Source of the DNA: JAKIVR01 sp035933635
GTDB taxonomy: Archaea > Thermoplasmatota > Thermoplasmata > Lutacidiplasmatales > UBA184
NCBI GenBank assembly: GCA_035933635.1
Contig: DASYYY010000037.1
Coordinates: forward strand, 1-35,695
DNA length: 35,695 nt
Reading direction: 5' to 3'
Positions 7,469-14,835 of the stretch are shown here, in pieces (within the stretch, counting starts at the first letter, position 1; each line of letters opens with the position of its first letter). Made by a program: the position numbers and the translations under genes. The notes beneath the pieces were generated by a model. That model was not told where the DNA came from, ran no database searches, and worked only from the letters and a program-made list of their open reading frames with translations.

Positions 7469-10006
7469 TCACGGCCCGGTGCGCCGGGGGGCAGTTCGCA
7501 GCGTCCAGACGCTCCAGTCGGTGCGCGAGGCTCCCGTCGCACCCAGTGCGCGTCGGACCTTGCCGGCTCGCCCCGGGTCTCCCACGAGGAACAGGACGTG
7601 GGCACCGGCGGTCCGGCCCTTGCGCAGATCGTACCGGATGCGTTCCGGTCGGTCCGCGCCGGAGACCTCCGCCTCCAGATGGATGTCGCGCCCGCCGGCG
7701 TATCTCCAAGCCCACGTAGTCCGCCACCGATCGAACGCTTCGGCAAGTTCCGCCGGTGAGCACCCCGCCGGGGCGTGCTCGAGCCAGCGGAGCGTCGCGT
7801 CGGGGAGCCGTGCGTCGAACCGGCCTTGCCGTAGGATCTGGATCCGGTGGCCGTGCCGAGCGAAGATGAGGAACGCTTCGAGCAGTAGCGCCCGGTGCGC
7901 GGCGCTCTCTCGGGTGGCGCCCGTGTGCTCGTGGAATCCGAGCCGCCACCGTCCGCGGTCGGAGATCGTGTAGCCCCCAGGGATCGGTGCGATCTCGCCC
8001 CGAGTTCGGAGCGCGGCGAGGACAGGCTCCTCGGACGGCGATCCCCGCGACCCGCTCGCCGGCGTCAGTCCAGGGCCATGTTCCGCAGAGAACAGCAGCT
8101 CGAGCAGGACGCTCTCCTCGGCCTCGGTCGAAGCCGCCTCTTCCCGCGGTATCTCGGCGCCGTAGGCTTCCTGACCGTGCCGGACCGCCTCCGGCCACGC
8201 GTCCGGCGCGGGGGTAGGTTCGAGGGCGAGGACGACGTGGGAGCGGTGGGACCCTGGCCCGCTCGATACACGGAGCGCGGTGCCGGACGGAAGCCGAGGG
8301 AGGATTTGCTCGGCCTCCTCTCGCCCGAGACCGACCCAGCCGGCCAGCCGGGCGGCGTGGGGTTGCGGGGAGCGGAACACCACATGCGTACCCACGGCCC
8401 CGGAGGCGGCCCAACGGGCCTCCTCCTCGAGGCGCTCCGGGTACTGCGTCGCCGCAACGACGGCCAAGCCGAACTTGCGCCCCTCGGCGAAGAGCTCGGC
8501 GAGGAGATGGGGCCCGACCAGCTGGGCCTCATCGAGGATGATCGTGACCTCCGTCACGGGGGTTGGTCCGCCGCCCAGCGCCGCGGCCCGGTCGAGGTAG
8601 AGGTGGCTCAGGATGAGGGTCGACAACAGCTGGGCACCCTCCGGACCGAGGTCGGCGATGGGGAGCCGCCAGAGGAGAGCGCCCCCGCCGTCGAGAATCT
8701 CCCGCGCCGGCAGCTCCGGACCCGACGGAGCCACGAGCGCGAGGAGCGGTGGGGTCAGCACGATCCGGCTCAGTCGTGCCGCGGCCGGCCACAGGAACTC
8801 GGGGTTCCGTCGGATCAGCGCCGGGAGCTCCTCGAGGAACTGGGCCACCTCCCGCGACCGCGTCGCGCGTCGAGCGAGCTCCCTCCGACCCGGGTCGGTC
8901 AGGAGCGCATACAGGTCCCGAAGGTCCCCCCGCTGCTCCTGCACGACCCGGAGCAGCACGTCGAAGATGCGATCGAGACGGAATCCCCAGTACATCGTAC
9001 CGTCTTCCTGGCCGAGCCGCCGGAGCGCGGCGATCAGATGCGCGCGCTCGGAGTCGGCGGAACGCGAGCTCGCCGATCCGAGCAACCGCAGGCCGGGGAT
9101 CGGTCCGGGGACGGTCGGGTCGATCCCGACCACCCGGGCCCGATCCGGCGCGTCGAGGCCGGCGAGGATGCGGCCGCTGAGGTCGCCGTGGACGTCGAGG
9201 ACGACGACCGCTTGGCCCCGGTGGATCCGGTCTCGCGCTGCGGCGGCGAGGTGAGCGCTCTTGCCCGAACCGGAGGCGCCGAACACGAGGGTGTGCCGGC
9301 GCCCCTCCGCGGGGTCCGGAGGGGGGCTTAGCCCCCCGATCAGGCCGAGCCGGACCGCCGCGGGAGCCTCCAGGTTCCACCGCAACTCCGGGCGTAGCCG
9401 TCGCCACGATCCGTCCCGCCACTCGGACTGGTATCGCCGACGGAACGGTACGAGGCGTGCGGCGGCGCGCGTCCCCGTGGCGGCGAGCCGGTCGAGGATC
9501 GTCGCGACCGCGGAGGATCGTGCCGCCTCCGAAGTTCCTCCGGCGATCCACGCCCGTAGGGCAACGCGCAGAGCCCCGCCGCCGTCCGGGGCCCAGTGGA
9601 CCTGGGTGGCCATCCAGATCCCCTCGGGGAGCAGCGCCGCTGGGGTCGGATCCGGTTCCGGCGTGCTCGGGGCGGCCACGAATCGCCCGAACGCCTCCGG
9701 CGCACCCCCATCGGCGGCGCCGGCGAGGAGGAACTGGCTCGACCTCCGATCGGACACGGGCGGCTCCCACGGGTCCGAGGTCCCCCGACCCCCCGACGCT
9801 CCCGGACCCGAGAGCCCCACCCAACGGGGGTCGAGCCCGCAGGCCCGGAGCCGGACGGGCCTCGACCAGCAGTGCTCGATCAGCACGTGGCCCTCGGTCC
9901 CCCCGGTGGCGACCCGCCCCGCGAGGGCCCGCAGGTGGCCGGCCAACGCTTCGGGGGGCGAGTCCGTGTCGAAGTCGATCGTGCGCCACTCGGGTTCAGG
10001 GCCCAT
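7469..10006 (-). CDS. HerA/VirB4-like ATPase with C-terminal nuclease-like domain
   Basis: 845 aa. Residues 1-220 form an alpha/beta N-terminal domain of unknown type. The motor domain follows: Walker A GASGSGKS at 243-250, DVHGDLSGRI at 271-280, Walker B 'IILDEAQ' at 489-495, and 'VAATQYPERL' at 517-526, the Gln-containing motif of HerA/FtsK/VirB4 DNA pumps. A winged-helix-like segment lies at about 657-692 ('EPVLAALRTRGEIAPIPGGYTISDRG'). The C-terminus (about 725-830) has the order Asp731/Pro-Asp735-736, Glu778-x-Glu780, Lys796 and a following strand 'AHVLFLVGD', the layout of a PD-(D/E)xK-like or replication-relaxation-type domain. The ATG at 10006 overlaps the upstream gene by 11 bases. 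Relatives move DNA in conjugation, DNA import or defence; which applies here is not shown. The nuclease assignment is tentative. Confidence 0.8.
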   Translation of the reverse strand: MGPEPEWRTIDFDTDSPPEALAGHLRALAGRVATGGTEGHVLIEHCWSRPVRLRACGLDPRWVGLSGPGASGGRGTSDPWEPPVSDRRSSQFLLAGAADGGAPEAFGRFVAAPSTPEPDPTPAALLPEGIWMATQVHWAPDGGGALRVALRAWIAGGTSEAARSSAVATILDRLAATGTRAAARLVPFRRRYQSEWRDGSWRRLRPELRWNLEAPAAVRLGLIGGLSPPPDPAEGRRHTLVFGASGSGKSAHLAAAARDRIHRGQAVVVLDVHGDLSGRILAGLDAPDRARVVGIDPTVPGPIPGLRLLGSASSRSADSERAHLIAALRRLGQEDGTMYWGFRLDRIFDVLLRVVQEQRGDLRDLYALLTDPGRRELARRATRSREVAQFLEELPALIRRNPEFLWPAAARLSRIVLTPPLLALVAPSGPELPAREILDGGGALLWRLPIADLGPEGAQLLSTLILSHLYLDRAAALGGGPTPVTEVTIILDEAQLVGPHLLAELFAEGRKFGLAVVAATQYPERLEEEARWAASGAVGTHVVFRSPQPHAARLAGWVGLGREEAEQILPRLPSGTALRVSSGPGSHRSHVVLALEPTPAPDAWPEAVRHGQEAYGAEIPREEAASTEAEESVLLELLFSAEHGPGLTPASGSRGSPSEEPVLAALRTRGEIAPIPGGYTISDRGRWRLGFHEHTGATRESAAHRALLLEAFLIFARHGHRIQILRQGRFDARLPDATLRWLEHAPAGCSPAELAEAFDRWRTTWAWRYAGGRDIHLEAEVSGADRPERIRYDLRKGRTAGAHVLFLVGDPGRAGKVRRALGATGASRTDWSVWTLRTAPRRTGP

Positions 10007-10328
10007 CGGCGGACCCTGGCCGGTCGCACCGGGCGAGCAGGTCGTCGATCTCGGCGAGCACCGCGTGAAGGCCGCTCGCGCGGGCGTACCGTCGCAGCCG
10101 GTCGGTGGGCACCAGGCGACTGACGGGTCGGTCGAGCCACCAGAGCCGCACCGTCCAGATCCGGCGGCCATCCGGGTACTGGTACAGCGTCGCCCACGGT
10201 TGCGTGGTGAGCGTCACGGGCAGTCGGAGCCGTCCCAGGCGTCGGACGGACCCCAACGGTAGTTCGGCGTGTTCGGCACCGGCGAAGACTGCTTCCTGGG
10301 TGCGGGGCGCTCCCGCGAGATCTACCAT
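9996..10328 (-). CDS. Small unknown protein coupled to HerA-like ATPase
   Basis: 110 aa, not recognised. Soluble, no signal peptide or membrane helix. The central part 'PWATLYQYPDGRRIWTVRLWWLDRPVSRLVP' is strongly beta and Trp-rich; the C-terminal part 'TDRLRRYARASGLHAVLAEIDDLLARC' is an amphipathic helix. The stop codon lies inside the start of the HerA-like gene (11-base overlap), so the two are translationally coupled and probably act together, for example as an adaptor or regulator of the ATPase. The start ATG at 10328 is the first in frame; no convincing TATA box is seen upstream. High GC3 and tight coupling argue that it is real. Confidence 0.65.
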   Translation of the reverse strand: MVDLAGAPRTQEAVFAGAEHAELPLGSVRRLGRLRLPVTLTTQPWATLYQYPDGRRIWTVRLWWLDRPVSRLVPTDRLRRYARASGLHAVLAEIDDLLARCDRPGSADGP

Positions 10329-10863
10329 CGGACCACTCCGGTCCGTCCCCCGCGGATCCCCGGGTAGCGGACCTCGAGGACTCTGGCGCTGCGGACGAGC
10401 CCGACGCTCGCCCGATGGGGCCGCGGACGGCGGGATCCGGCGGAGGCCTCAGCTCCGTCGACGCCGCCCGGGGCCGACGACCCGCAAGGGCCGGAAGCAC
10501 CCGGAGGGAGGCGATCGCTCGGGCGGACGACCCACTTCGGGCTCGTCCGCTATCCGGGCGGTCCGGCCAGCGGCGATTCCCCCGTCGCTAGCGGGCCTCC
10601 CCTTCGGGAAGTTGGGCGCGCGCGTCGGCGGGGAACGCTCCGTTCACGGAGGGACCCCCGGTGACAGGCACGCCGGTCGTTCGGGACTCGGGGCAGCGGC
10701 CGGGGAGAGCAAGGGCCGAATGGGGCCGAACTCCATCACCGGGGAACGTCTGCCGCGGGTCGTTCATTCGTGGCCGGGAGGAACACGGGGCAGGATTCCC
10801 CACCTCCGGAGCCCGTGAACGATGAACGCAGGATCACGAACGCGGCGGAACTAGAAGGGGAAT

Positions 10864-10928
10864 GAAGGGTCCGACCGCACGCCGGAAACGCGGTGCCGTT
10901 TCCCTACGCGATTTGAGTCGGACCCTTC
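10864..10928. repeat. 65-base nested inverted repeat (structured RNA or terminator)
   Basis: Perfect 12-bp outer stem, gaagggtccgac (10864-10875) with gtcggacccttc (10917-10928), enclosing a perfect 7-bp inner stem, ggaaacg (10884-10890) with cgtttcc (10897-10903) and a 6-base loop. Internal loops are 8 and 13 bases. It lies 176 bases downstream of the ABC permease stop codon on the minus strand, so it could be a 3' UTR element, a small RNA or a MITE-like remnant. Confidence 0.6.
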
Positions 10929-11004
10929 GGGGTGGTGAGGTGAAGTTGGTATCCCCCCTATTTGAACCGTCACGATAGGGTCTACGAAACAGTTCGGGGT
11001 GGTG
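10926..11004. repeat. Direct repeat pair of a 12-mer
   Basis: ttcggggtggtg occurs at 10926-10937 and again at 10993-11004, 67 bases apart, flanking the only A/T-richer part of this intergenic region. The first copy overlaps an ACCC-UUCG-GGGU mini-hairpin (10922-10933) at the edge of the long inverted repeat. No function assigned. Confidence 0.4.
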
Positions 11005-11103
11005 TGTTTCACGCCCCTCGGACCTCGAACGGCCATCGTCTCGGTGCGCGGCGCGCTGGGAGCTCGCGGCTCGACCGTCCCGGCCCGTCGAAACCCGGCC
11101 GAA

Positions 11104-11976
11104 TCAGGTGAACTCTTCGCGCTCGAACAGTAGGAGCCCGCCGACGGCGGTGCAGGCGAAGTAGCCCAGCATGATGATCACGCCCTCGACATAGGTCGGG
11201 CTGAACACCGTGACGGCGCCACCGAACTCCCGGATGTGGGCGACGTGCGCGGGGATCGTCGCGTCGAACGGGTAGGAGATCACCGCCGACGCGTAGCTGA
11301 TAATGAACCACGGCTCGATGTGCCAGAGCCCCTCGACGAGCCCCGACAGGATGTTGAACCCGAAGATGAACATCACCGCCACGACGAGGACCGCGTAGGT
11401 GCTCGTCTTGAACAGCGAGCTGAACAGGAACGTCGCACCGAGGAGCGCGAGCAGGTAGACGACCGCCAGCACGAAGGACACGAACAGCGCGACCGTGAAC
11501 GCGCCCATGCCGAAGTAGTAGACCCCGTTGCCGACGAGAATGGCGGCGAAGACCACGAGCGCGACGAACGCGGCGGTGAACGCGGCGACGTACTTTCCGA
11601 TGTAGACCGCCGAGCGCCGCAACGGCAGCCCCATCAGGAAGTAGCCGGTCTTGTTCTGGAACTCCCCGGCGATGGCGTCGCCCCCGAAGATGACACCGGC
11701 GAAGACGATGACGATCGTCACGCCGCCGGCCCAGATCATCGAGTAGAACTCGTTCGACGAACCGAGGAGGGAGGCGGGCCGGAAGTAGGCCACGACGGTG
11801 GTGATGATCACCCCGAGCGCGGCGACGATGCCGAGCATCAGGATGAACCGCTGGCTGAGCAGGTAGTCGCGCAGCTGGTAGCGGGCGAGCCGGAACGCCT
11901 GGGACAGGCTGTCCGGAGACTCACGGCGGCGCACGACGTCCTCGACCGGGGCGGTCACGTTGGCGGTCGCGGCCAT
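11104..11976 (-). CDS. ABC-2 type transporter permease
   Basis: 290 aa integral membrane protein. About six membrane helices are seen (starting near FILMLGIVAALGVIITTVVAYF, MIWAGGVTIVIVFAGVIF, VAAFTAAFVALVVFAAILV, FTVALFVSFVLAVVYLLALLG, YAVLVVAVMFIFGFNILSG and VEGVIIMLGYFACTAVGGLLLF), with the short cytoplasmic segment 'GDAIAGEFQNKTGYFLMGLPLRRSAVYIGKY' typical of ABC-2/NatB-type permeases, which contacts the ATPase. It starts three bases after the ATPase stop codon and is the last gene of a MarR-ATPase-permease operon. Such systems export drugs, lipids or ions; the substrate is unknown, though MarR control suggests response to a small toxic molecule. Confidence 0.9.
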   Translation of the reverse strand: MAATANVTAPVEDVVRRRESPDSLSQAFRLARYQLRDYLLSQRFILMLGIVAALGVIITTVVAYFRPASLLGSSNEFYSMIWAGGVTIVIVFAGVIFGGDAIAGEFQNKTGYFLMGLPLRRSAVYIGKYVAAFTAAFVALVVFAAILVGNGVYYFGMGAFTVALFVSFVLAVVYLLALLGATFLFSSLFKTSTYAVLVVAVMFIFGFNILSGLVEGLWHIEPWFIISYASAVISYPFDATIPAHVAHIREFGGAVTVFSPTYVEGVIIMLGYFACTAVGGLLLFEREEFT

Positions 11977-11979
11977 GGC

Positions 11980-12927
11980 CTAGTCCCCCCGCTCGATCTG
12001 CTGGAGGTAGACCTCCTCGAGCACGTTCTTCGATTCTTGGAATGCGACGACATCGAGGTCGAGCCCGATGAGCGCTTTCAGGATCTTCGCCTCCTCGGGC
12101 AGGCCCCCCTCGAGGAAGATGCGGACACGTTTCGCGTCGAGCAGCTCGATGCGTGCGACGTGGGGCAGTCCTTCCAGCCGCTTGGTCGTGCCCCCGTCGG
12201 GGAGCGGGCTCGCGAACGCGACGTCGACGGACTGGCTGCCGTGGGTGAAGCGCGTTCCGACGTTCTCGAGGGTGTCGTAGAACAGGAGCTTGCCCTTGTT
12301 GATCAGCGCGACCTCGTCGCAGACATCGGTGACCTCCGGGAGGATGTGGCTCGACATGAAGATCAGGCGGTGGCGTTTCTTCAGTCCGCGCACGATGTCG
12401 CGCACCTCGGCCATTCCGCGCGGGTCGAGTCCGGTCGCCGGCTCGTCCAGCATCAGGATCTCCGGGTCGTGGACGAGCGCGGCCGCGATGTTGATCCGCT
12501 GCTTCATCCCCTTGGAGAATCGGCCGACGCGCTTGTGTGCCCAGTCGCTCATCTTGACCTCCTCGAGCACCTCGGGGATGCGGTCCTTGCGCTCGGAGGG
12601 GGTGAGGTTGCGGAGGTCGGCGACCATCTCGAGCGCCTGGTAGGGGGTGAGGGAGGGGTAGATCTCCGGCGACTCGATGAGCACCCCGCAGACCTCGAGG
12701 GCCCTCTTGCGATCCGCCTGGACCGAGACGCCGTCGAGGAAGCACTCCCCGCTCGTCGGGTAGATCATGTCGGTGAGCATCTTCAGCGTCGTTGTTTTGC
12801 CGGCGCCGTTCGGTCCGAGGAAGCCGACGCACTTCGCCCCCTCGATCCTGAGGTCGAGATGGTCGAGGGCCGTGAAGTTCCCGAACGCCTTGGTCAGTCC
12901 CCGGGCCTCGATCGACGGCATCGTCAT
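11980..12927 (-). CDS. ABC transporter ATP-binding protein
   Basis: 315 aa. Complete nucleotide-binding domain: Walker A GPNGAGKTTT (Lys44), signature FSKGMKQR (about 137-144), Walker B ILMLDEP (Asp161, Glu162), D-loop GLDP and H-loop His194 in MSSH. The order 'GECFLDG ... GVLIESPEIYPSLTPYQALEM' is that of CcmA/NatA/DrrA-type exporters. A C-terminal extension of about 80 residues follows, as in DrrA-like proteins. The start ATG at 12927 overlaps the MarR stop codon (ATGA), so translation is coupled to the regulator. Works with the permease immediately downstream. Confidence 0.95.
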   Translation of the reverse strand: MTMPSIEARGLTKAFGNFTALDHLDLRIEGAKCVGFLGPNGAGKTTTLKMLTDMIYPTSGECFLDGVSVQADRKRALEVCGVLIESPEIYPSLTPYQALEMVADLRNLTPSERKDRIPEVLEEVKMSDWAHKRVGRFSKGMKQRINIAAALVHDPEILMLDEPATGLDPRGMAEVRDIVRGLKKRHRLIFMSSHILPEVTDVCDEVALINKGKLLFYDTLENVGTRFTHGSQSVDVAFASPLPDGGTTKRLEGLPHVARIELLDAKRVRIFLEGGLPEEAKILKALIGLDLDVVAFQESKNVLEEVYLQQIERGD

Positions 12928-13445
12928 GCGGCCACCTGTAGCGGGTGACGCCCGCTCGGCGCGGAGACCTCCCTCAGGTCGTGCAAGCCCGCGACGAGCG
13001 CGGCATTGATCTTCTCGATCACGCGCGCGGTCACGGCGCGGTCCTTCGCACCGATGCCGGATTCGACGCCCACCCAGCGCCGACGCCGCCGCGCCTCGAT
13101 GCGCGCGACGATCCGGATCCCCTCGGGCGAGAGCGAGACGAGCACCTGGCGGCGGTCGGAGGTGCTGTGGGTCCGCCGGAGCAGCCTCAGCTCCTCCAGC
13201 CCGCCCAGGATACCGGAGATCGTGGCGGGGGCCGCCCCGGTCCAGGAGGTCAATCGCGTGACGGGCGTCGGCCCGGCGCGGTGGATGGCCCCGAGCAGGA
13301 ACAGCTGGGGGAGCGAGAGGTCCTCTTCGGCGGCCTCGGCGCGCGCGGCGCGCAGCCCCGCGAACAGCATCGACTGGCAGGCCTCGCGCAATCGGTCGGC
13401 CGGATCGATCCGGGATTGCCCCGTCGGGGTACGCGTCGCAGGCAT
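12924..13445 (-). CDS. MarR-family transcriptional regulator
   Basis: 173 aa. Winged helix of the MarR type: 'LSLPQLFLLGAIHRAGPTPVTRLTSWTGAAPATISGILGGLEELRLLRRTHSTSDRRQVLVSLSPEGIRI', with the recognition helix (PATISGILGGLEELRLL) and the wing containing DRRQ, which is diagnostic of MarR proteins. The C-terminal helix forms the dimer. It is the first gene of the operon with the ABC exporter and is probably an autorepressor relieved by a ligand. A candidate operator lies at 13454-13472, between its TATA box and start codon. The start ATG at 13445 fits that promoter. Confidence 0.92.
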   Translation of the reverse strand: MPATRTPTGQSRIDPADRLREACQSMLFAGLRAARAEAAEEDLSLPQLFLLGAIHRAGPTPVTRLTSWTGAAPATISGILGGLEELRLLRRTHSTSDRRQVLVSLSPEGIRIVARIEARRRRRWVGVESGIGAKDRAVTARVIEKINAALVAGLHDLREVSAPSGRHPLQVAA

Positions 13446-13453
13446 TGCTACGG

Positions 13454-13472
13454 GAACCTAACTTTTCGGTTC
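13454..13472 (-). promoter_or_regulatory. Candidate MarR operator
   Basis: Inverted repeat GAACC-N9-GGTTC located between the TATA element (about 13474-13482) and the MarR start codon, covering the expected transcription start. Position suits autorepression; binding is inferred. Confidence 0.4.
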
Positions 13473-13473
13473 G

Positions 13474-13482
13474 CGCATAAAG
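13474..13482 (-). promoter_or_regulatory. TATA element of the MarR-ABC operon
   Basis: ctttatgcg read on the minus strand, centred about 34 bases before the ATG at 13445, predicting a short leader of roughly 9 bases. Confidence 0.5.
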
Positions 13483-13609
13483 TCGACGCACCGGTTGAGC
13501 CGGTCTACCACGCGACCCGGTCCGGCGGGATAGGTACGGAGCCGAGGACGCTCACGGGCCGCCGTCCAGCGGGCGAGGGGCCGCCGGGGCGACCCTTCGC
13601 GGGGGTGGT

Positions 13610-14080
13610 TCAGTGGTTGCGTAGCTCGCCGATCGGAGCGACCACCGGCGGAAGCTCGGGGTTGATCGCCCGGGTGCGTGTGAGGGTCGGTGCGGCGACG
13701 CGTGCGCGGCGGGGCAGCAGGTACCGCTCCCCCCAGAGCCTCAGCTCCTGGGCCGCCGAACGCAGCCCGAGCCCCATCTCGGTGAGCGAGTAGACCACGA
13801 TGAACGGTCGGGTGCTGACGACGTTGCGCTGGACGACGCCGGAATTCTCGAGGAACTTGAGCGTCGCGCTCAACGTCTTGGCGTTGAGCCGGGGGTTGGA
13901 ATGCAATAGCTCGCTGAACCGTTGGGGACCGTCGAGAAGCCGGTGGATGATGGCGAGCCGCCATTCGGTGCCGATCACTCCGACGGCCGCGAGGACCGGG
14001 CAGAGGGCCCTGCCCTCCTCTCGGCACGGCTCGCTCCCGGCGTGAAGCGCCTCGGATTTGGGTAACGTGGAGGGCGTCAT
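13610..14080 (-). CDS. HxlR-family winged-helix regulator
   Basis: 156 aa. HxlR/MarR-like winged helix: 'CPVLAAVGVIGTEWRLAIIHRLLDGPQRFSELLHSNPRLNAKTLSATLKFLENSGVVQRNVVSTRPFIVVYSLTEMGLGLRSAAQELRLWGERYL', the canonical order in which a conserved Cys precedes helix 1, the ISxRVL-like recognition helix is here LNAKTLSATLKFLE, and the wing ends in YSLTEMG. The family commonly senses aldehydes, redox state or other small molecules through the N-terminal Cys. A 35-residue Pro/Arg-rich tail follows the domain. The ATG at 14080 is preferred because a TATA element at 14111-14119 gives a leader of about 10 bases. The gene is divergent from the unknown gene at 14221 and may control it. Confidence 0.92.
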   Translation of the reverse strand: MTPSTLPKSEALHAGSEPCREEGRALCPVLAAVGVIGTEWRLAIIHRLLDGPQRFSELLHSNPRLNAKTLSATLKFLENSGVVQRNVVSTRPFIVVYSLTEMGLGLRSAAQELRLWGERYLLPRRARVAAPTLTRTRAINPELPPVVAPIGELRNH

Positions 14081-14110
14081 GGTCTCTCTACCCGGTCCTA
14101 GCGTCCGAGG

Positions 14111-14119
14111 CCATATAAG
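14111..14119 (-). promoter_or_regulatory. TATA element of the HxlR gene
   Basis: ccatataag on the plus strand (cttatatgg on the minus strand), centred 35 bases before the HxlR ATG, so transcription should start near 14090. Confidence 0.6.
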
Positions 14120-14143
14120 GTTACTTGGATTAACCGAGTTACT
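14119..14143. promoter_or_regulatory. Candidate operator in the HxlR divergent promoter
   Basis: Inverted repeat GGTTA-N7-TAACC (14119-14135) directly behind the HxlR TATA element, overlapping an 18-base-spaced direct repeat of gttact (14120-14125 and 14138-14143). Its place between two divergent genes suits a regulator site. Function inferred only. Confidence 0.35.
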
Positions 14144-14220
14144 AAAGGTGACCTCTAACGATGGGGCGAGCGTTCGCCGGGGCCGCAACGGCCTTCTTCC
14201 CTGTGCCGGTCGACCGAACG

Positions 14221-14835
14221 ATGGCGTTGCGCCGGACCCATCTCGAGCTCTCCGTCGAGCGTGAGCTCCCGGCCGAGGGCGGGGAACCGCCCGCCCGTGC
14301 ACGGCTGACCGCCCGCTTCGAAGCCCCGGAGGACGGCGCGCCAACGGAGCGCGATCTGCACGAGGCGATGGATCAACTCCGGCGCGACCTGGATGCGGCC
14401 GTCGGTCGCGCGCCGAACCGGCCAGATCGCGAGCTCGCCGAGCTGATCGAGACCTACCGCCCCCGCCAGGGCGAGCTCGTCGACCTGCTCCTCGACGAGG
14501 GCGAGCTGAGCCAGGTCGAGCACGATCGGCTCCGCGATCATCTGAGGACGGGCGCGCCGCCGGCGGATCGACCCGCGCCGATGGCATCGGCGGCCGCTCC
14601 GCACTCGCCCGAGCCCCACCCTGCGCCCGCGGCCTCCCTGGCCTCAGCTCCCCTCGGGAACGACCGCGCGCCGTCCACCGCGCGTCCGGTCGCCCAGCTG
14701 CTGCAGGAGTATCAGATCGGCTCGCTCAAGCAGGCCGGTGCGGTCCGCGCGCGTCGACAGATCTCCTACGAGGAGTACATGGCGCTCAAGCGGCATTTCG
14801 CCGAGCCGACCGGGCCGACGACCGGGACTCAGTAG
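14221..14835 (+). CDS. Unknown protein with Pro/Ala linker and conserved-looking C-terminal motif
   Basis: 204 aa, not recognised. Residues 1-115 are charged and helical (for instance 'RDLHEAMDQLRRDLDAAVG', 'DRELAELIETYRPRQGELVDLLLDEGELSQVEHDRLRDHL'); about 116-160 is a Pro/Ala/Ser-rich linker; the last 40 residues, 'VAQLLQEYQIGSLKQAGAVRARRQISYEEYMALKRHFAEP', look like a small folded helical motif. Soluble, no signal peptide. The start at 14221 begins a plausible beta strand (MALRRTHLELSVE); an in-frame ATG at 14161 is the alternative and would give 224 aa. Transcribed divergently from the HxlR regulator. Its end overlaps the convergent MFS gene by 7 bases. Confidence 0.65.
   Translation: MALRRTHLELSVERELPAEGGEPPARARLTARFEAPEDGAPTERDLHEAMDQLRRDLDAAVGRAPNRPDRELAELIETYRPRQGELVDLLLDEGELSQVEHDRLRDHLRTGAPPADRPAPMASAAAPHSPEPHPAPAASLASAPLGNDRAPSTARPVAQLLQEYQIGSLKQAGAVRARRQISYEEYMALKRHFAEPTGPTTGTQ

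Larger units (their letters stand above)
10329..11103. other. Gene-free region with dense stem-loops; candidate structured RNA
   Basis: No reading frame here has convincing protein-like composition or context. Several good stems are visible: 10523-10530 with 10543-10550 (8 bp plus inner CCC/GGG), 10638-10642 with 10647-10651 (CTCCG/CGGAG, loop TTCA), 10697-10701 with 10714-10718, 10720-10725 with 10731-10736, 10741-10746 with 10797-10802 enclosing CTGCC/GGCAG (10750-10754/10789-10793), and the nested hairpin at 10864-10928. RNase P RNA was considered and not supported. Strand and ends of any RNA are unknown; UUCG-capped stems read better on the plus strand, but no plus-strand TATA box is seen. 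Confidence 0.4.

Noticed and set aside
9880..10500. 206-aa minus-strand frame overlapping the HerA start
   Set aside because: It runs across two better supported genes in other frames and has an Arg/Pro-rich shadow composition.
10867..10925. tRNA-like fold in the inverted repeat
   Set aside because: No D arm, anticodon arm or T loop of tRNA type; the outer stem is 12 bp.
10440..10930. RNase P RNA
   Set aside because: The stretch ggggagagcaagggccg resembles part of archaeal RNase P, but the P4 sequences (GAGGAAAGUC and ACAGAA...GGCUUA) are absent on both strands.
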